Positions 1 through 11,158 of a stretch of DNA of 64,000 nt are shown piece after piece. Source of the DNA: Lactococcus paracarnosus. Lineage in GTDB: Bacteria > Bacillota > Bacilli > Lactobacillales > Streptococcaceae. Numbering within the stretch: the first letter of the stretch is position 1; every line of letters starts with the position of its first letter. The DNA is taken from assembly GCF_006770285.1 (NCBI RefSeq), contig NZ_CP017195.1:496001-560000 (forward strand), given 5' to 3'. The notes beneath the pieces were generated by a model. The model ran no database searches, was not told the origin of the DNA, and worked only from the letters and a program-made list of their open reading frames with translations. The translations under genes and the position numbers were made by a program.

Positions 1-2361
1 GCAGAAACACAACATGTTTTAGCGGGTATGTTATCTGTAAACGATAGTTTTAGCCAAAATATTTTAACTGATCATGATGTGACGATTGACATGGCTTTGG
101 CAGAAATCGAGAATCATCAGTTACCAGAAAAAACGCTGCAGGTATCTCATATCAAATTTTCACCCAAAGTCGAACGGTTATTATCAGAGTCTGATGCCTT
201 TGCCATGCAAAATCACTTATCAGAGACTGGTTCTGAGCACTTGCTATATGTCCTGCTAACAGATGATGACAATGTTGCTAAGAAACTATTAGAGTTGAAT
301 AAAATCAAGATTACTGACATTGTCAAAGATCTAGTTGAATTGGGTAATCTGACTGTCAAAAAATCCACTAGAAAAGCTGTAACACCGATGGGGAAACGAG
401 ATGCGGCGTCGGATGTTTCTCCATCTAGCTTAACACCAACGCTTGACTCTGTAGCGCGTGACGTCACAGAGGATGCAAGGCAAGGTCTCATCGACCCTAT
501 GATTGGGAGAGATAAAGAAATTGAACGCGTCATTCATATTTTAAGTCGTCGTACCAAAAATAATCCTGTACTCGTTGGTGAGCCAGGTGTTGGTAAATCA
601 GCAATTATTGAAGGACTTGCACAACGTATCGTAGACGGAAATATTCCGATTAGCCTGCAAGGCAGCCGCTTGATGTCGTTGAATATTGCTAATGTGGTTG
701 CAGGAACTAAATTTCGAGGCGAATTTGAGGACCGTATGACGGCTATCGTAGACGAAGTCAGCCAAGATGCGAATACGATTGTCTTTGTGGACGAATTACA
801 TACGATTGTTGGTGCTGGCGGAGGAACTGACTCTGTTACAGATGCCTCTAATATCATGAAACCAGCACTGGCTCGAGGCGAGTTTAAGTTGATTGGTGCA
901 ACAACTTTTAATGAGTATCAAAAGTATATCGAAAAAGATGCAGCCTTAGAACGTCGGTTTGCTAAAGTAACGGTTGAGGAACCAACTGCAAATGAAACTG
1001 TTGCCATTTTACAGGGCTTAAAGGCGACCTTCGAAAGTTTTCATCAGGTTAGTTTTGACGAAGAAGCGATTAAATCTGCTGTTCAGCTCAGTGTTCGCTA
1101 CATGCCAAGTCGCAGATTACCTGATAAGGCGATAGACTTACTAGATGAAGCAGCAGCAGCTGTCAAAATAACAGCCAAAAATAATTTACTAGAACAAAGT
1201 CAACTTGAAAAGCAAATTATGTCCTTAGAAACGCAACTCCAAGAAGCAGTTATAAATAAGACGTTTAAGGAAGCAAAGGCTTTAAATATCTCACTTGAGA
1301 AACAGATTAAGAAACGCGAAAAAACAATCAGTAAAAAGCATATCAGTCGGGTAAAAGAAACGGATGTATTTTCTGTTGTCTCTAATTTAACTGGTGTACC
1401 AGTTACACAAATGAGTAAAAGCGAGATGAAACGCCTAGTTAATTTGGAAAAAGAGTTACACAAGCGTGTTATTGGGCAAAGTGAAGCAGTTAGCGCAGTA
1501 GCAAACGCGATTCGCAGAAGCCGTTCGGGTATCTCTGATGATAAACGGCCGATGGGATCCTTCATGTTTTTAGGTCCAACAGGTGTTGGTAAAACAGAAC
1601 TTGCTAAAGCACTGGCAAAAACTGTATTTGGCGATGAATCCAGTATGATCCGGATTGACATGAGCGAGTACATGGAGAAATTTAATACGAGCCGTTTAGT
1701 CGGTGCGCCTCCAGGTTACGTAGGCTATGAAGAAGGCGGACAGCTGACAGAACAAGTACGCAATAAACCTTATGCAGTCGTCCTTTTTGATGAGGCGGAA
1801 AAAGCACATCCAGATGTCTTTAACTTACTGTTACAAATTCTCGATGATGGGTTTATTACAGATGGAAAAGGCCGCAAAGTTGATTTTCGAAATACAATCA
1901 TTATCATGACCAGTAATTTGGGCGCAACAGCCTTACGTGATGAAAAGACGGTCGGCTTTGGTACGACAAATCAATCAGCTGATTATGCAGCCATGAAAGC
2001 TAGAATACTGGAAGAGCTGAAAAAACAATATCGACCTGAGTTTTTGAATCGGATAGATGAAAGTATCGTGTTTCATCCCTTGGCTGAAAAGGAATTATCT
2101 GATATCGTCAAGATTATGGTACAGCCTTTAGTTGACAGATTAGCCAACAGACAGATCAACTTGAAATTATCAGCAAATGCTTACCAGCTAATTGCTAAAC
2201 ATGGCTTTGATCCTGAATACGGTGCAAGACCAATTAGAAAAGCCTTAGAAAAAGAACTTGAAAACCAACTTTCAGATAAGCTATTGGTAGGTGATATTGT
2301 AGCGGGTAGCCTAGTAACAGTGGGTACTATGAGTGATAAGCTAACAATCAAGATAAAATGA
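1..2361 (+). CDS. clpC: ClpC-type AAA+ unfoldase, 5' end cut by window edge
   Basis: HSP100 ATPase that unfolds substrates and feeds them to the ClpP protease in the cytosol. The reading frame is open from base 1, with residues before the first internal ATG at 28 that continue a Clp N-terminal repeat, so the true start lies upstream of the window. Two AAA modules are visible. Counting from that ATG, Walker A GEPGVGKS is near residue 185 with VDELH downstream, and the second Walker A GPTGVGKT is near residue 516. A UVR/M-like coiled-coil stretch rich in Lys/Glu lies near 390-430, which favours ClpC over ClpB or ClpE, and no ClpE zinc finger is seen. About 786 codons are present against roughly 815 in lactococcal ClpC, so only some 30 residues are missing. 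Its promoter, and a ctsR gene if present, would be upstream and cannot be seen. Confidence 0.95.
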   Translation, partial: AETQHVLAGMLSVNDSFSQNILTDHDVTIDMALAEIENHQLPEKTLQVSHIKFSPKVERLLSESDAFAMQNHLSETGSEHLLYVLLTDDDNVAKKLLELNKIKITDIVKDLVELGNLTVKKSTRKAVTPMGKRDAASDVSPSSLTPTLDSVARDVTEDARQGLIDPMIGRDKEIERVIHILSRRTKNNPVLVGEPGVGKSAIIEGLAQRIVDGNIPISLQGSRLMSLNIANVVAGTKFRGEFEDRMTAIVDEVSQDANTIVFVDELHTIVGAGGGTDSVTDASNIMKPALARGEFKLIGATTFNEYQKYIEKDAALERRFAKVTVEEPTANETVAILQGLKATFESFHQVSFDEEAIKSAVQLSVRYMPSRRLPDKAIDLLDEAAAAVKITAKNNLLEQSQLEKQIMSLETQLQEAVINKTFKEAKALNISLEKQIKKREKTISKKHISRVKETDVFSVVSNLTGVPVTQMSKSEMKRLVNLEKELHKRVIGQSEAVSAVANAIRRSRSGISDDKRPMGSFMFLGPTGVGKTELAKALAKTVFGDESSMIRIDMSEYMEKFNTSRLVGAPPGYVGYEEGGQLTEQVRNKPYAVVLFDEAEKAHPDVFNLLLQILDDGFITDGKGRKVDFRNTIIIMTSNLGATALRDEKTVGFGTTNQSADYAAMKARILEELKKQYRPEFLNRIDESIVFHPLAEKELSDIVKIMVQPLVDRLANRQINLKLSANAYQLIAKHGFDPEYGARPIRKALEKELENQLSDKLLVGDIVAGSLVTVGTMSDKLTIKIK

Positions 2362-2383
2362 TTCGTGAAAAACCGCTAAATAT

Positions 2384-2412
2384 TTGTTAAAAAATCGGTT
2401 TCACGGTATAAT
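2384..2412 (+). promoter_or_regulatory. hpf promoter
   Basis: TTGTTA (2384-2389), a 17-bp spacer and TATAAT (2407-2412) lie 30 bp before the hpf start. The strong -10 and the position just after the clpC stop indicate independent transcription of hpf. Confidence 0.7.
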
Positions 2413-2442
2413 GAGATTATAAAAGATGAAGAGGTGGCTATC

Positions 2443-2994
2443 ATGATTAAATTTAATATTCGCGGTGAAAACATCGAAGTAACAGACAGCATCCGAAGCT
2501 ATGTCGAAGAAAAAATCAGCAAACTTGAAAAATACTTCACTGAGAACCAAGAGTTAACAGCTCATGTGAATCTGAAGGTTTATGCAGAAAAAACATCAAA
2601 AGTTGAAGTCACGATTCCTGCAAAAAATATTACCTTGCGTGCTGAGGATACATCTCAAGAACTTTACGGTTCAATTGATCTCGTTCAAGAAAAATTAGAG
2701 CGTCAAATCAGAAAATATAAAACAAAAGTTCAAAAGAAACGTAACAATATTGCAACAGGGAAAGTCTTTGAAACTTTTGTAGAGTTGTCTGCTGAAGAAG
2801 AGATAGATGAACAAAATGTTGAAATTGTACGGACTAAAAATATTGACTTAAAACCGATGGACGCAGAAGAAGCAGTTTTACAGATGGATCTTGTTGACCA
2901 TGATTTCTTTATCTTTAATGATGCTGAAACAAATGCGACAAGCATTGTCTACCGTAGAGAAGATGGTAACATTGGCTTAATCGAAACAAAATAA
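2443..2994 (+). CDS. hpf: Long-form ribosome hibernation promoting factor
   Basis: Binds the 30S subunit and dimerises ribosomes into inactive 100S particles in stationary phase or stress. The N-terminal half (residues 1-100) is the S30AE/RaiA domain beginning MIKFNIRGENIEVTD. The C-terminal half (about 120-183) is the long-HPF dimerisation domain, with the run DHDFFIFNDAETNATSIVYR. At 183 aa it matches the long form of Firmicutes. I place the start at ATG 2443 because GAGGTGG (2431-2437) sits 5 nt before it; the in-frame GTG at 2434 lies inside that ribosome-binding site. It has its own promoter and a downstream terminator, so it is monocistronic. Confidence 0.95.
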   Translation: MIKFNIRGENIEVTDSIRSYVEEKISKLEKYFTENQELTAHVNLKVYAEKTSKVEVTIPAKNITLRAEDTSQELYGSIDLVQEKLERQIRKYKTKVQKKRNNIATGKVFETFVELSAEEEIDEQNVEIVRTKNIDLKPMDAEEAVLQMDLVDHDFFIFNDAETNATSIVYRREDGNIGLIETK

Positions 2995-3012
2995 GAGTTG
3001 CGTTTAATCTTG

Positions 3013-3042
3013 AAAAGCTCATAAGAATTTATGAGCTTTTTG
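3013..3042 (+). terminator. Rho-independent terminator after hpf
   Basis: AAAAGCTCATAA pairs with TTTATGAGCTTTTT around a short loop and is followed by a T-rich tail. Confidence 0.85.
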
Positions 3043-3121
3043 TATTATCTAATCATATGATTAATGAAAGGTAACGATATGAAAATTTTCTGTAAAAAAA
3101 GCTAGTGTATCGTGTTTTTTC

Positions 3122-3150
3122 TTGAACAAATTGTAAAATAGTGGTAATAT
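3122..3150 (+). promoter_or_regulatory. eno promoter
   Basis: TTGAAC (3122-3127), 17 bp, TAATAT (3145-3150). The leader of about 50 nt ends with AAAGGAG (3191-3197), 7 nt before the eno ATG. Confidence 0.55.
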
Positions 3151-3192
3151 AAGGTAGTAATTAAAAAAATGCCATCGGGTGTTTAAAATTAA

Positions 3193-4530
<1,338 letters not shown>

Positions 4531-4553
4531 TTCGTTAGCTGTATTGATTGATA

Positions 4554-4584
4554 AAAACCGCTATCAACTTGATGGCGGTTTTTT
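4554..4584 (+). terminator. eno terminator
   Basis: AAAACCGC and GGCGGTTTTTT form the stem around a loop of about 12 nt, closed by a run of six T. Confidence 0.85.
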
Positions 4585-4617
4585 GATGCTTAGCATCACA
4601 AATCGTGTATGAAATAG

Positions 4618-4670
4618 AAAAAAGCCAATCTAGTTGTGTGGCCTGCACGTAACTAGATTAGCTTTTTTTT
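4618..4670 (-). terminator. Terminator of the asparaginase gene (bidirectional shape)
   Basis: AATCTAGTT and AACTAGATT pair, extended by AGC/GCT and A/T tracts on both sides. Read on the minus strand it directly follows the asparaginase stop codon. The symmetric A and T tracts mean it could also stop read-through from eno. Confidence 0.8.
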
Positions 4671-5631
4671 AACCTTCTATATAAGTTTTAAGCGCTTGTC
4701 CTGTCAGACCACTATTTAAAGCAATCAGTAATTTGAGACGGGCTTTTTGACTATTGAGTTCTTTGACAAACATGACACCTGCCTTGGCAAGTGCAACACC
4801 ACCACCTTCATAGCCATAGACTGCTTCTGCGATACCGTTGAAACATCTAGATACAAGAATGACCGGCGTTCCCTTAGCGATTAAATCCGTCAGGTAAGGC
4901 ACTGCATCAGGTGGTAGATTACCCGCACCTAATGCTTCAATCACGAGGCCATCGATACGCTCAGAATCAAGGAGTACTAAAATACCGGCTCCCATACCTG
5001 CGTATGCCTTGATAATCGGAATCGTGCCTTTAATCTCAGATAAGTCAAATCTAACTCTTGCTTCAGCAGTTTGAAAATATAAACTATCATGCTTGGTTAA
5101 AAGACCTAATGGACCGTGGGTCGGCGTTTGAAAGGTTGATACGTTTGTGGTATGCGTTTTTGTCACATATTTAGCGGCATGAATTTCATCGTTCATAACG
5201 ACTAATACGCCCTTTCCAACTGCTTTATCATCTGCGGCAACACGAAGGGCGCTTCTATAATTATAAACGCCATCACTACCAAGCTCATTTGAACTTCTCA
5301 TGGCACCGGTTAACACGACGGGCTTGTCATCCGGTAAGGCAAGTGTATCTAGAAAATAGGCTGTTTCTTCAAGAGTATCAGTCCCATGTGTGATGACTGC
5401 GCCATCAAAATAAGGCAGTTTTTGTTTAAGCTCTTGATAGATGATCAACATGTGCTGTGGTGTAATATGTGGGCTAGGTAGATTGAGTAAATCAATGCTG
5501 CTAATCTCTATGTTATCAAATCTTGTTAGTTGCACGTGAGTCATAGGGTTAACATCACCAGGTAAGATCTGGCCATCTGCTTCATGCATGCTAATTGTCC
5601 CACCTGTGTGGATAACTAATATTTTTTTCAT
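4669..5631 (-). CDS. ansA: Type I L-asparaginase
   Basis: Hydrolyses L-asparagine to aspartate and ammonia. There is no signal peptide, so it is the cytosolic type. Both catalytic threonine motifs are present: HTGGTIS near residue 10 and HGTDTLEE near residues 80-88. The 320-residue length fits the AnsA family. Two ATGs are 12 nt apart, and GGAG lies 6 nt before the inner one (complement of 5629-5631), so that start is preferred over 5643. The gene stands alone, converges with eno, and its promoter lies in a perfect inverted repeat (5648-5684). Confidence 0.93.
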   Translation of the reverse strand: MKKILVIHTGGTISMHEADGQILPGDVNPMTHVQLTRFDNIEISSIDLLNLPSPHITPQHMLIIYQELKQKLPYFDGAVITHGTDTLEETAYFLDTLALPDDKPVVLTGAMRSSNELGSDGVYNYRSALRVAADDKAVGKGVLVVMNDEIHAAKYVTKTHTTNVSTFQTPTHGPLGLLTKHDSLYFQTAEARVRFDLSEIKGTIPIIKAYAGMGAGILVLLDSERIDGLVIEALGAGNLPPDAVPYLTDLIAKGTPVILVSRCFNGIAEAVYGYEGGGVALAKAGVMFVKELNSQKARLKLLIALNSGLTGQALKTYIEG

Positions 5632-5647
5632 GTTATGCTCCATTTAA

Positions 5648-5684
5648 CTAGTATAACAAATCTTTAGAAGATTTGTTATACTAG
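5648..5684. promoter_or_regulatory. 37-bp perfect palindrome carrying outward-facing -10 boxes (ansA promoter/operator)
   Basis: The 17-nt arms 5648-5664 and 5668-5684 are exact reverse complements around TAG. Each arm contains TGTTATACT, an extended -10 box, and the minus-strand copy lies about 21 nt before the ansA ATG. A second possible ansA promoter is TTGACT-16-TATAAC reading into the distal arm. There is no T-run, so it is not a terminator. A dimeric repressor site is the natural reading, but the regulator is unknown. Confidence 0.6.
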
Positions 5685-5835
5685 CTAGTTGTTTAAAGTC
5701 AAGAAGAGGTGAGCTAGTAGTAAAAAATGAGTTATGTCTTGACAGCTAAAATTAAAAAGAATAGATCATATTATAGCAAGTGTCTTCTATAAAAAAAGAG
5801 ACAGTTTAATGTCAAACAGAAAGAAGGGTAGTATG

Positions 5836-6419
5836 ATGAGAGCAGCAGTAGTTAAACAAAGCTTAGATGGATACGCAGCAGTTGTTGAGAGAGAACTCCG
5901 TCCCATCAAAGGAAATGAAGCTTTGCTAGATATGGAATATTGCGGTGTTTGCCATATGGATTTACACGTTGCAGCAGGAGATTATGGGAATAAAGCAGGT
6001 ACGATACTTGGATATGAAGGTATCGGCATTGTAAAAAAAAAATAGGAGCTGATATTACCTCTCTTAAAATAGGTGATCGCGTTTACGTCGCCTATTTTTT
6101 TTGAAGGGTGTGGACACTGTGAGTATTGTGTATCAGGCAATGAAACATTTTGTCGCCAGGTAAAAAATGCAGGGTATAGTGTCGATGGGGGTATGGCGGA
6201 ACAAGCTATTGTTACGGCTGATTATGCAGTTAAAGTACCTGAAAACTTAGATTCAATTCATGTAAGTTCAATTACCTGTGCAGGTGGTCTTGGTAATCTA
6301 GCTATCCAATATGCGAAAATGTCTTTAATGCGCGTGTTATTGCTGTTGATGTGAATCAAGATAAATTAACCCTTGCAAAAGCTATTGATGGACGCATGGT
6401 CATTGATTTTACTAAGTAA
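5836..6419 (+). pseudogene. adhA: Decayed zinc-dependent alcohol dehydrogenase (AdhA/AdhP type)
   Basis: Remnant of an NAD-dependent, zinc-containing alcohol dehydrogenase, an enzyme of about 340 aa. The start MRAAVVKQ follows an AAGGG site. The catalytic-zinc part ([10 protein letters not shown]) and structural-zinc part ([16 protein letters not shown]) are recognisable. Three frameshifts all sit in homopolymers: a run of ten A near 6033-6042, a run of eight T near 6095-6102, and a short A-run near 6316. About 22 residues are missing between CAG and [12 protein letters not shown], removing the start of the Rossmann fold, and the frame ends after MVIDFTK, so about 130 C-terminal residues are absent. 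Several independent lesions make this a real pseudogene and not a sequencing slip. Confidence 0.88.
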
Positions 6420-6515
6420 ACTGCTTTACCTTGTTTTATACTTGCCGATCATCATAAATAGATGTTTGATGGAACTAAATTAGAGAGTGGATATTAACTA
6501 TTTAAAGTTGTGATG

Positions 6516-6548
6516 AAAAATAGAAGAGAAAAAGTCTCTTCTATTTTT
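6516..6548. terminator. Bidirectional terminator
   Basis: Perfect 14-bp stem (6516-6529 with 6535-6548, beginning AAAAATAGAAGAGA) with loop AAAAG. It separates the adhA remnant from the convergent membrane-protein gene. Confidence 0.85.
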
Positions 6549-6576
6549 GATATTAAATCTTACTTTAAATAATGCG

Positions 6577-6966
6577 TTAACTGAAGAAAAAAATTGAAAT
6601 ACCTAAACCAAGGAATAAAAGGTCAAAGGTTATTAAAAGTGCAACTGTCCATATTCTACCAACTTTATTGTATGGGTTGAGACCGATACCATAGCCAAAA
6701 GTTCGTGGTATCCAGAGTGGGGAATTCGGTTGCTTTTTGTAATGTTGGCTAGTAATTTTGGATGATTTTACAGAAACATGTAGGAGTGTGCTACAGAGTA
6801 TTAACTCTGCTATTGTTATCCACTTTGCTAGTATAATATTGTTAGTAACGAATAAGACAACTGATAAGAGGACAATGAGGGAGGTTAGTATGATTTGTGT
6901 GATATGATATTTCTTGTTGGTTAACTTGGTATGTCTTAGTTCAGACTCTTTTTTGACTTGTTTCAT
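6577..6966 (-). CDS. Small membrane protein of unknown function
   Basis: 129 residues starting MKQVKKESELRH, with GGAG before the ATG on the minus strand. Three hydrophobic segments are evident: about 22-41, 44-64 and 106-128. Between the second and third is a cytosol-like loop with the conserved-looking run PLWIPRTFGYGIGLNPYNK, which recalls the motif of DUF5808-type proteins; that link is from memory and tentative. The gene is monocistronic with a terminator downstream. I do not recognise a function. Confidence 0.7.
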   Translation of the reverse strand: MKQVKKESELRHTKLTNKKYHITQIILTSLIVLLSVVLFVTNNIILAKWITIAELILCSTLLHVSVKSSKITSQHYKKQPNSPLWIPRTFGYGIGLNPYNKVGRIWTVALLITFDLLFLGLGISIFFFS

Positions 6967-7134
6967 GTTTACTCCATTCTTAGAACTCTATGATATATTA
7001 AAAGTAGTTAATTGTCTAGCAAGTAATTAGAAGCATGCTTTACTTCTCACTTTAGCAATATCTTGTAAGTTGTATGACAATATCCTCATGTCATTGTGAT
7101 CTGTGGTATGAGTGAGCTAGCATCAATAGGATGA

Positions 7135-7161
7135 CATATAGTTGAAAAGGTGTGTTAAAAT
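7135..7161 (+). promoter_or_regulatory. corA promoter with a 27-nt element shared with the baiN promoter
   Basis: Contains TTGAAAAGGTGTG followed by the -10 TAAAAT (7156-7161), preceded by the extended -10 TGT. It matches 60110-60136 on the minus strand at 25 of 27 positions. The -10 ends exactly 6 nt before the ATG, which predicts a leaderless transcript. Confidence 0.6.
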
Positions 7162-7167
7162 GGTCGT

Positions 7168-8082
7168 ATGATTACTAATTATCGTTTAGAAAAAAATAAA
7201 CTAGTGGCATCTAGTGATGGCGTCGACTTTATCTTAGTCAGTGAACCAAGTAGAGAAGAGATAGGGAAACTAGCGTCAGAATATGCCTTTCCCTTTGACT
7301 ATATTGGTGGCATTCTTGATGACGATGAGAATGCGAGATTTGAAATGGATGCGAATCATAATCTTTTATTGTTGTTACAATATCCTTCGGTTGAGGATGG
7401 CACCACAGAGGTCTATCCATTTTCTTTAGTTGTAAATAGTCAGAAACGTGCTGTGATTCTATCTTTAAATCATGCCAGTGATTTGTCTAGTATCTTTAAC
7501 CGACATTATGATATTGAACGCTATCAACATGAAATTATTTTCCAAGTGATGAGTACATTAGGGAAACTATTTCATGACTACTTGTCACAGTATAAAAAAC
7601 GGATGAAAGGACTAGAAGCAGAACTTAAACAATCACAAGAGAATGCACAAATCATGGAGATAATCAGGGCTCAGAAAAGCTTAATTTATTTTGAAGCAGC
7701 GCTTGGAGATAATATTGAAGTGTATGAAAAGTTGATGGCCTATTTACGGGCCCATGATGAAAATGGCTTCTCTAATCATATCTTTGATATTTATGTTGAG
7801 GCGGATCAGGCCTTGACAACAACTAAAATACAGCTCAGACTATTGGAAAATTTAAGTGACTTATTTTCGAATATTGTCTCTAATAACCTCAATATTATCA
7901 TGAAGATTATGACGAGTGCGACCTTTATAATGACTATTCCAGCTATTATTGCAGGCTTGTATGGCATGAATGTTAAGTTACCTTTTCAAAATGTGTCTTA
8001 TGCTTTTTGGTTGATTATGATAGGTGCCACGCTTATTTCCTGGCTGGTTTTCCGTATCATGATTCGCAAACGCATGTTCTAA
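7168..8082 (+). CDS. corA: CorA-family magnesium/divalent-cation channel
   Basis: Pentameric inner-membrane Mg2+ channel. The C-terminus has the diagnostic YGMN motif (near residue 266), flanked by two membrane helices at about 245-263 and 275-297. The first 240 residues form the cytosolic funnel domain with long helices. The 304-aa length fits the family. No Shine-Dalgarno sequence lies at proper distance: the nearest AAGG is about 17 nt away and overlaps the promoter. The gene is probably translated from a leaderless mRNA. It is monocistronic. Confidence 0.93.
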   Translation: MITNYRLEKNKLVASSDGVDFILVSEPSREEIGKLASEYAFPFDYIGGILDDDENARFEMDANHNLLLLLQYPSVEDGTTEVYPFSLVVNSQKRAVILSLNHASDLSSIFNRHYDIERYQHEIIFQVMSTLGKLFHDYLSQYKKRMKGLEAELKQSQENAQIMEIIRAQKSLIYFEAALGDNIEVYEKLMAYLRAHDENGFSNHIFDIYVEADQALTTTKIQLRLLENLSDLFSNIVSNNLNIIMKIMTSATFIMTIPAIIAGLYGMNVKLPFQNVSYAFWLIMIGATLISWLVFRIMIRKRMF

Positions 8083-8185
8083 CCAACTTGTGAACTAATA
8101 CACATATGCGTGAAAATGATACAGAATTCACAAAAAACTATTCTGTTACATAAAAGAAAGTCTGAAAATATTAAGTTTTTCCTTG

Positions 8186-8199
8186 TGTAACCGCTTTCT
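8186..8199 (+). promoter_or_regulatory. cre site upstream of pflB
   Basis: TGTAACCGCTTTCT agrees with the classical cre consensus TGWAANCGNTNNCW at every position. It lies 83 bp before the pflB start, which suggests CcpA control of pyruvate formate-lyase. Confidence 0.7.
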
Positions 8200-8281
8200 G
8201 TGTGATAGACTTAATGTGTAAAGTAAAACAGGTGGCCAATATCGGCACACCTCTCTAGTTTAAATTAGGAGATTACATAAA

Positions 8282-10582
8282 ATGAAAACTGAAGTAACTG
8301 AAAACGTTTTTGAAGAAGCATGGGCAGGATTTAAAGGATTAGATTGGAAAGAAAAAGCGAGCATTTCTCGTTTTGTCAAAGATAATCATGAAAAGTATGA
8401 TGGTGACGAGTCATTTCTTGAAGGACCAACAGCGCGTTCTTTAAAAATCAAAGAAATCGTTGAATCAACTAAAGATCGTTATGAAGCATCTGAGTTTCCT
8501 ATGGATTCAGATCGTGCGGCATCTATCGCAGGTATTCCTGCAGGCTACATTGATCAAGAAAATGAATTGATTTATGGACTACAAAACTCAGAACTTTTTC
8601 GTCTCTCGTTTATGCCTCGAGGTGGCGTACGCATGGCCGAAGTTGCGCTTAAAGAACATGGTTATACACCTGATCCAGTGATGCATGAAATCTATACGAA
8701 ACATGTGACAACTGTTAATGATGGTATTTTCCGTGCTTATACGTCTAATATCCGTAAAGCACGCCATGCGCATACTGTAACAGGCTTACCAGATGCTTAC
8801 TCACGTGGCCGTATCATCGGTGTTTACACTCGTCTTGCACTTTATGGGGCAGATTTCTTGATGAAAGAAAAATCTGCTGATTGGAATGCTATTGAAGAAA
8901 TCAACGAGGAAACAATTCGTCTTCGTGAAGAAATCAACATGCAATACCAAGCAATTGATCAAGTTGCTAAACTTGGTGACTTGTATGGTTTAGATGTTCG
9001 TAAACCAGCTAAAAATGTTAAAGAAGCCATCCAATGGACAAATATTGCCTTCATGGCTGCTTGTCGTGTGATTAATGGTGCAGCGACTTCACTTGGTCGT
9101 GTACCAATCGTACTTGACATCTTTGCTGAGCGTGACTTAGCACGTGGTACATTTACAGAGTCAGAAATTCAAGAGTTTGTAGATGATTTCGTATTGAAAT
9201 TACGTACAGTTAAATTTGCAAGAACAAAAGAATATGATGCGCTCTATTCTGGAGATCCAACCTTTATCACAACATCAATGGCCGGTGTTGGTAACGATGG
9301 TGAACACCGTGTTACAAAAATGGACTACCGTTTCTTGAATACGTTGGATAATATCGGTAATTCGCCAGAGCCAAACTTAACAGTTCTTTGGGCTAAAGAA
9401 TTACCGTACGCATTCAAACGTTACTGTATGAGCATGAGTCATAAACATTCATCTATTCAATATGAAGGTGTAAAAACAATGGCAGAAGATGGCTATGGCG
9501 AAATGTCATGTATCTCTTGTTGCGTATCTCCACTTGATCCTGAAAATGAAGATGGCCGTCATAACATCCAATACTTTGGTGCACGTGTTAACGTCTTAAA
9601 AGCACTGTTGACTGGTATTAATGGTGGATTTGATGATGTGCATCGTGATTATAAAGTGTTTGATAATGCTGCGATTACAACAGATGTCTTGAACTATGAT
9701 GAAGTTGTTGCTAACTTTGAAAAATCATTGGATTGGTTGACAGATACTTATGTAGATGCCTTAAATATCATCCACTATATGACTGATAAATATAACTATG
9801 AAGCTGTTCAAATGGCCTTCTTACCATCTAGACAACGTGCTAATATGGGATTTGGTATCTGTGGCTTTGCAAATACAGTAGATACTTTGTCAGCTATCAA
9901 ATATGCAACAGTTAAACCAATTCGTGATGAAAATGGCTACATCTATGATTATGAAACAATTGGTGACTTCCCACGTTATGGTGAAGATGATGATCGTGCA
10001 GATGACATCGCTAAATGGCTTATGGAACAATACCACACACGTTTAGCAAGTCATCACCTTTATAAAGATGCAGAAGCAACTGTTTCGCTTTTGACAATTA
10101 CGTCTAACGTAGCTTACTCTAAACAAACTGGTAATTCACCAGTTCACCGTGGTGTATTCCTTAATGAAGATGGCACAGCCAACCTCAGTGAAGTAGAATA
10201 CTTCTCTCCAGGTGCTAATCCTTCAAACAAAGCTAGAGGTGGTTGGTTACAAACACTAAGAACGTTGGAAAAACTTGAGTTTAAATACGGTAATGATGGT
10301 ATTTCACTTACAACACAAGTTTCACCAAAAGCACTCGGTAAAACACGTGATGAACAAGTTGAAAACTTAGTTGATGTCCTTGATGGCTACTTTGAAGATG
10401 GTGGACAACACGTAAACTTGAATGTGATGGACTTGGCCGATGTCAAGGATAAAATTCTTAATGGTGAGGATGTTATCGTCCGTATTTCAGGATATTGTGT
10501 TAACACGAAATATCTTACAAAAGAACAAAAACATGAATTGACACACCGTGTCTTCCATGAAATCTTATCGATGGATGTCTAA
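8282..10582 (+). CDS. pflB: Pyruvate formate-lyase (formate C-acetyltransferase)
   Basis: Glycyl-radical enzyme converting pyruvate and CoA to acetyl-CoA and formate under anaerobic mixed-acid fermentation. Adjacent catalytic cysteines are at residues 413-414 (SCISCCVSP). The radical glycine is about residue 737 in [13 protein letters not shown]; Cys after Tyr is the form I associate with streptococci and lactococci, not an anomaly. The 766 aa compare with 770-790 in relatives. AGGAG precedes the ATG. The gene is monocistronic with a terminator. Activity requires a PflA activase, which is not in this window. Confidence 0.97.
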   Translation: MKTEVTENVFEEAWAGFKGLDWKEKASISRFVKDNHEKYDGDESFLEGPTARSLKIKEIVESTKDRYEASEFPMDSDRAASIAGIPAGYIDQENELIYGLQNSELFRLSFMPRGGVRMAEVALKEHGYTPDPVMHEIYTKHVTTVNDGIFRAYTSNIRKARHAHTVTGLPDAYSRGRIIGVYTRLALYGADFLMKEKSADWNAIEEINEETIRLREEINMQYQAIDQVAKLGDLYGLDVRKPAKNVKEAIQWTNIAFMAACRVINGAATSLGRVPIVLDIFAERDLARGTFTESEIQEFVDDFVLKLRTVKFARTKEYDALYSGDPTFITTSMAGVGNDGEHRVTKMDYRFLNTLDNIGNSPEPNLTVLWAKELPYAFKRYCMSMSHKHSSIQYEGVKTMAEDGYGEMSCISCCVSPLDPENEDGRHNIQYFGARVNVLKALLTGINGGFDDVHRDYKVFDNAAITTDVLNYDEVVANFEKSLDWLTDTYVDALNIIHYMTDKYNYEAVQMAFLPSRQRANMGFGICGFANTVDTLSAIKYATVKPIRDENGYIYDYETIGDFPRYGEDDDRADDIAKWLMEQYHTRLASHHLYKDAEATVSLLTITSNVAYSKQTGNSPVHRGVFLNEDGTANLSEVEYFSPGANPSNKARGGWLQTLRTLEKLEFKYGNDGISLTTQVSPKALGKTRDEQVENLVDVLDGYFEDGGQHVNLNVMDLADVKDKILNGEDVIVRISGYCVNTKYLTKEQKHELTHRVFHEILSMDV

Positions 10583-10608
10583 TTGTTAGAGTCTCAAAGA
10601 TTTAGAGA

Positions 10609-10637
10609 AAAAGCTCACCGGTTGGTGGGCTTTTTTG
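10609..10637 (+). terminator. pflB terminator
   Basis: AAAGCTCACC and GGTGGGCTTTTTT form a GC-rich hairpin with one G-T pair and a T-run. Confidence 0.85.
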
Positions 10638-10754
10638 GGTCCTTAAAAAGCACTCCCCTACAAATGAAGTTTCCTTAAAAAAAACGTATGATAAAACGAT
10701 GGCATATATAAGGGAGTGAATCCCCCCTGTAGTTAACGTTGATTTATGACGAAA

Positions 10755-10778
10755 ATAAAAAACCTACACCAGTAAGTT
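10755..10778 (-). terminator. Terminator of the DUF1827 gene
   Basis: Read on the minus strand, AAACTTAC-TGGT-GTAGGTTTTTT immediately follows the stop codon. Confidence 0.65.
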
Positions 10779-10779
10779 T

Positions 10780-11085
10780 TTATTTTTTTAAGATAGGGTA
10801 CGAGATTTCTAGTAACCTAGGCTCATCAATAATTGAGATGTTATTTTTGTCAATTATGGATTGGTCAATGCGTTTTTTCAGGAAAAATGTTTGAATACTT
10901 TCGCGTTCATCTGGCCGAATGGCACGATGTTTGTTTGTAATAATCAGTTCGTAGTGTGTAGAAGCTCTTGTAAAAATGGTGGTTGTATTACCGGCTGAAT
11001 AGACTTCAACTGTTAACGCATCAGTGTTTCGTAACTGTTCGTTTACAAGGTTTGGAAAATTGTTAGTCACATTAATTATCTTCAT
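10780..11085 (-). CDS. DUF1827 family protein
   Basis: 101-aa cytosolic protein of unknown function, conserved in streptococci and lactococci. The N-terminus MKIINVTNNFPNLV and the block VEVYSAGNTTTIFTRA are typical of DUF1827. It has no membrane segment or signal. GGAGG lies 7 nt before the ATG on the minus strand. It is divergent from coaE, with a short shared AT-rich promoter region. Confidence 0.82.
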   Translation of the reverse strand: MKIINVTNNFPNLVNEQLRNTDALTVEVYSAGNTTTIFTRASTHYELIITNKHRAIRPDERESIQTFFLKKRIDQSIIDKNNISIIDEPRLLEISYPILKK

Positions 11086-11158
11086 AGGTTTCCTCCATTT
11101 ATCTTTAATCTTATTATAGCACTATTTTTTTGTAAAATAAAAAATTTAGAAATAGAAA

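Noticed and set aside
1200-1673. 157-aa antisense ORF in clpC
   Set aside because: Shadow of the second AAA domain, no start signal or similarity.
5691-5835. Gene or riboswitch between the ansA palindrome and adhA
   Set aside because: AT-rich, no frame with a start signal and no recognisable structure.
6030-6102. adhA frameshifts as mere sequencing errors
   Set aside because: Possible for single runs of A10 and T8, but not for the missing Rossmann segment and truncated end.
5836-6419. adhA frames as programmed frameshifting or separate genes
   Set aside because: The shifts are in homopolymers, but the internal deletion and lost C-terminus mean no full enzyme could result from any frameshift.
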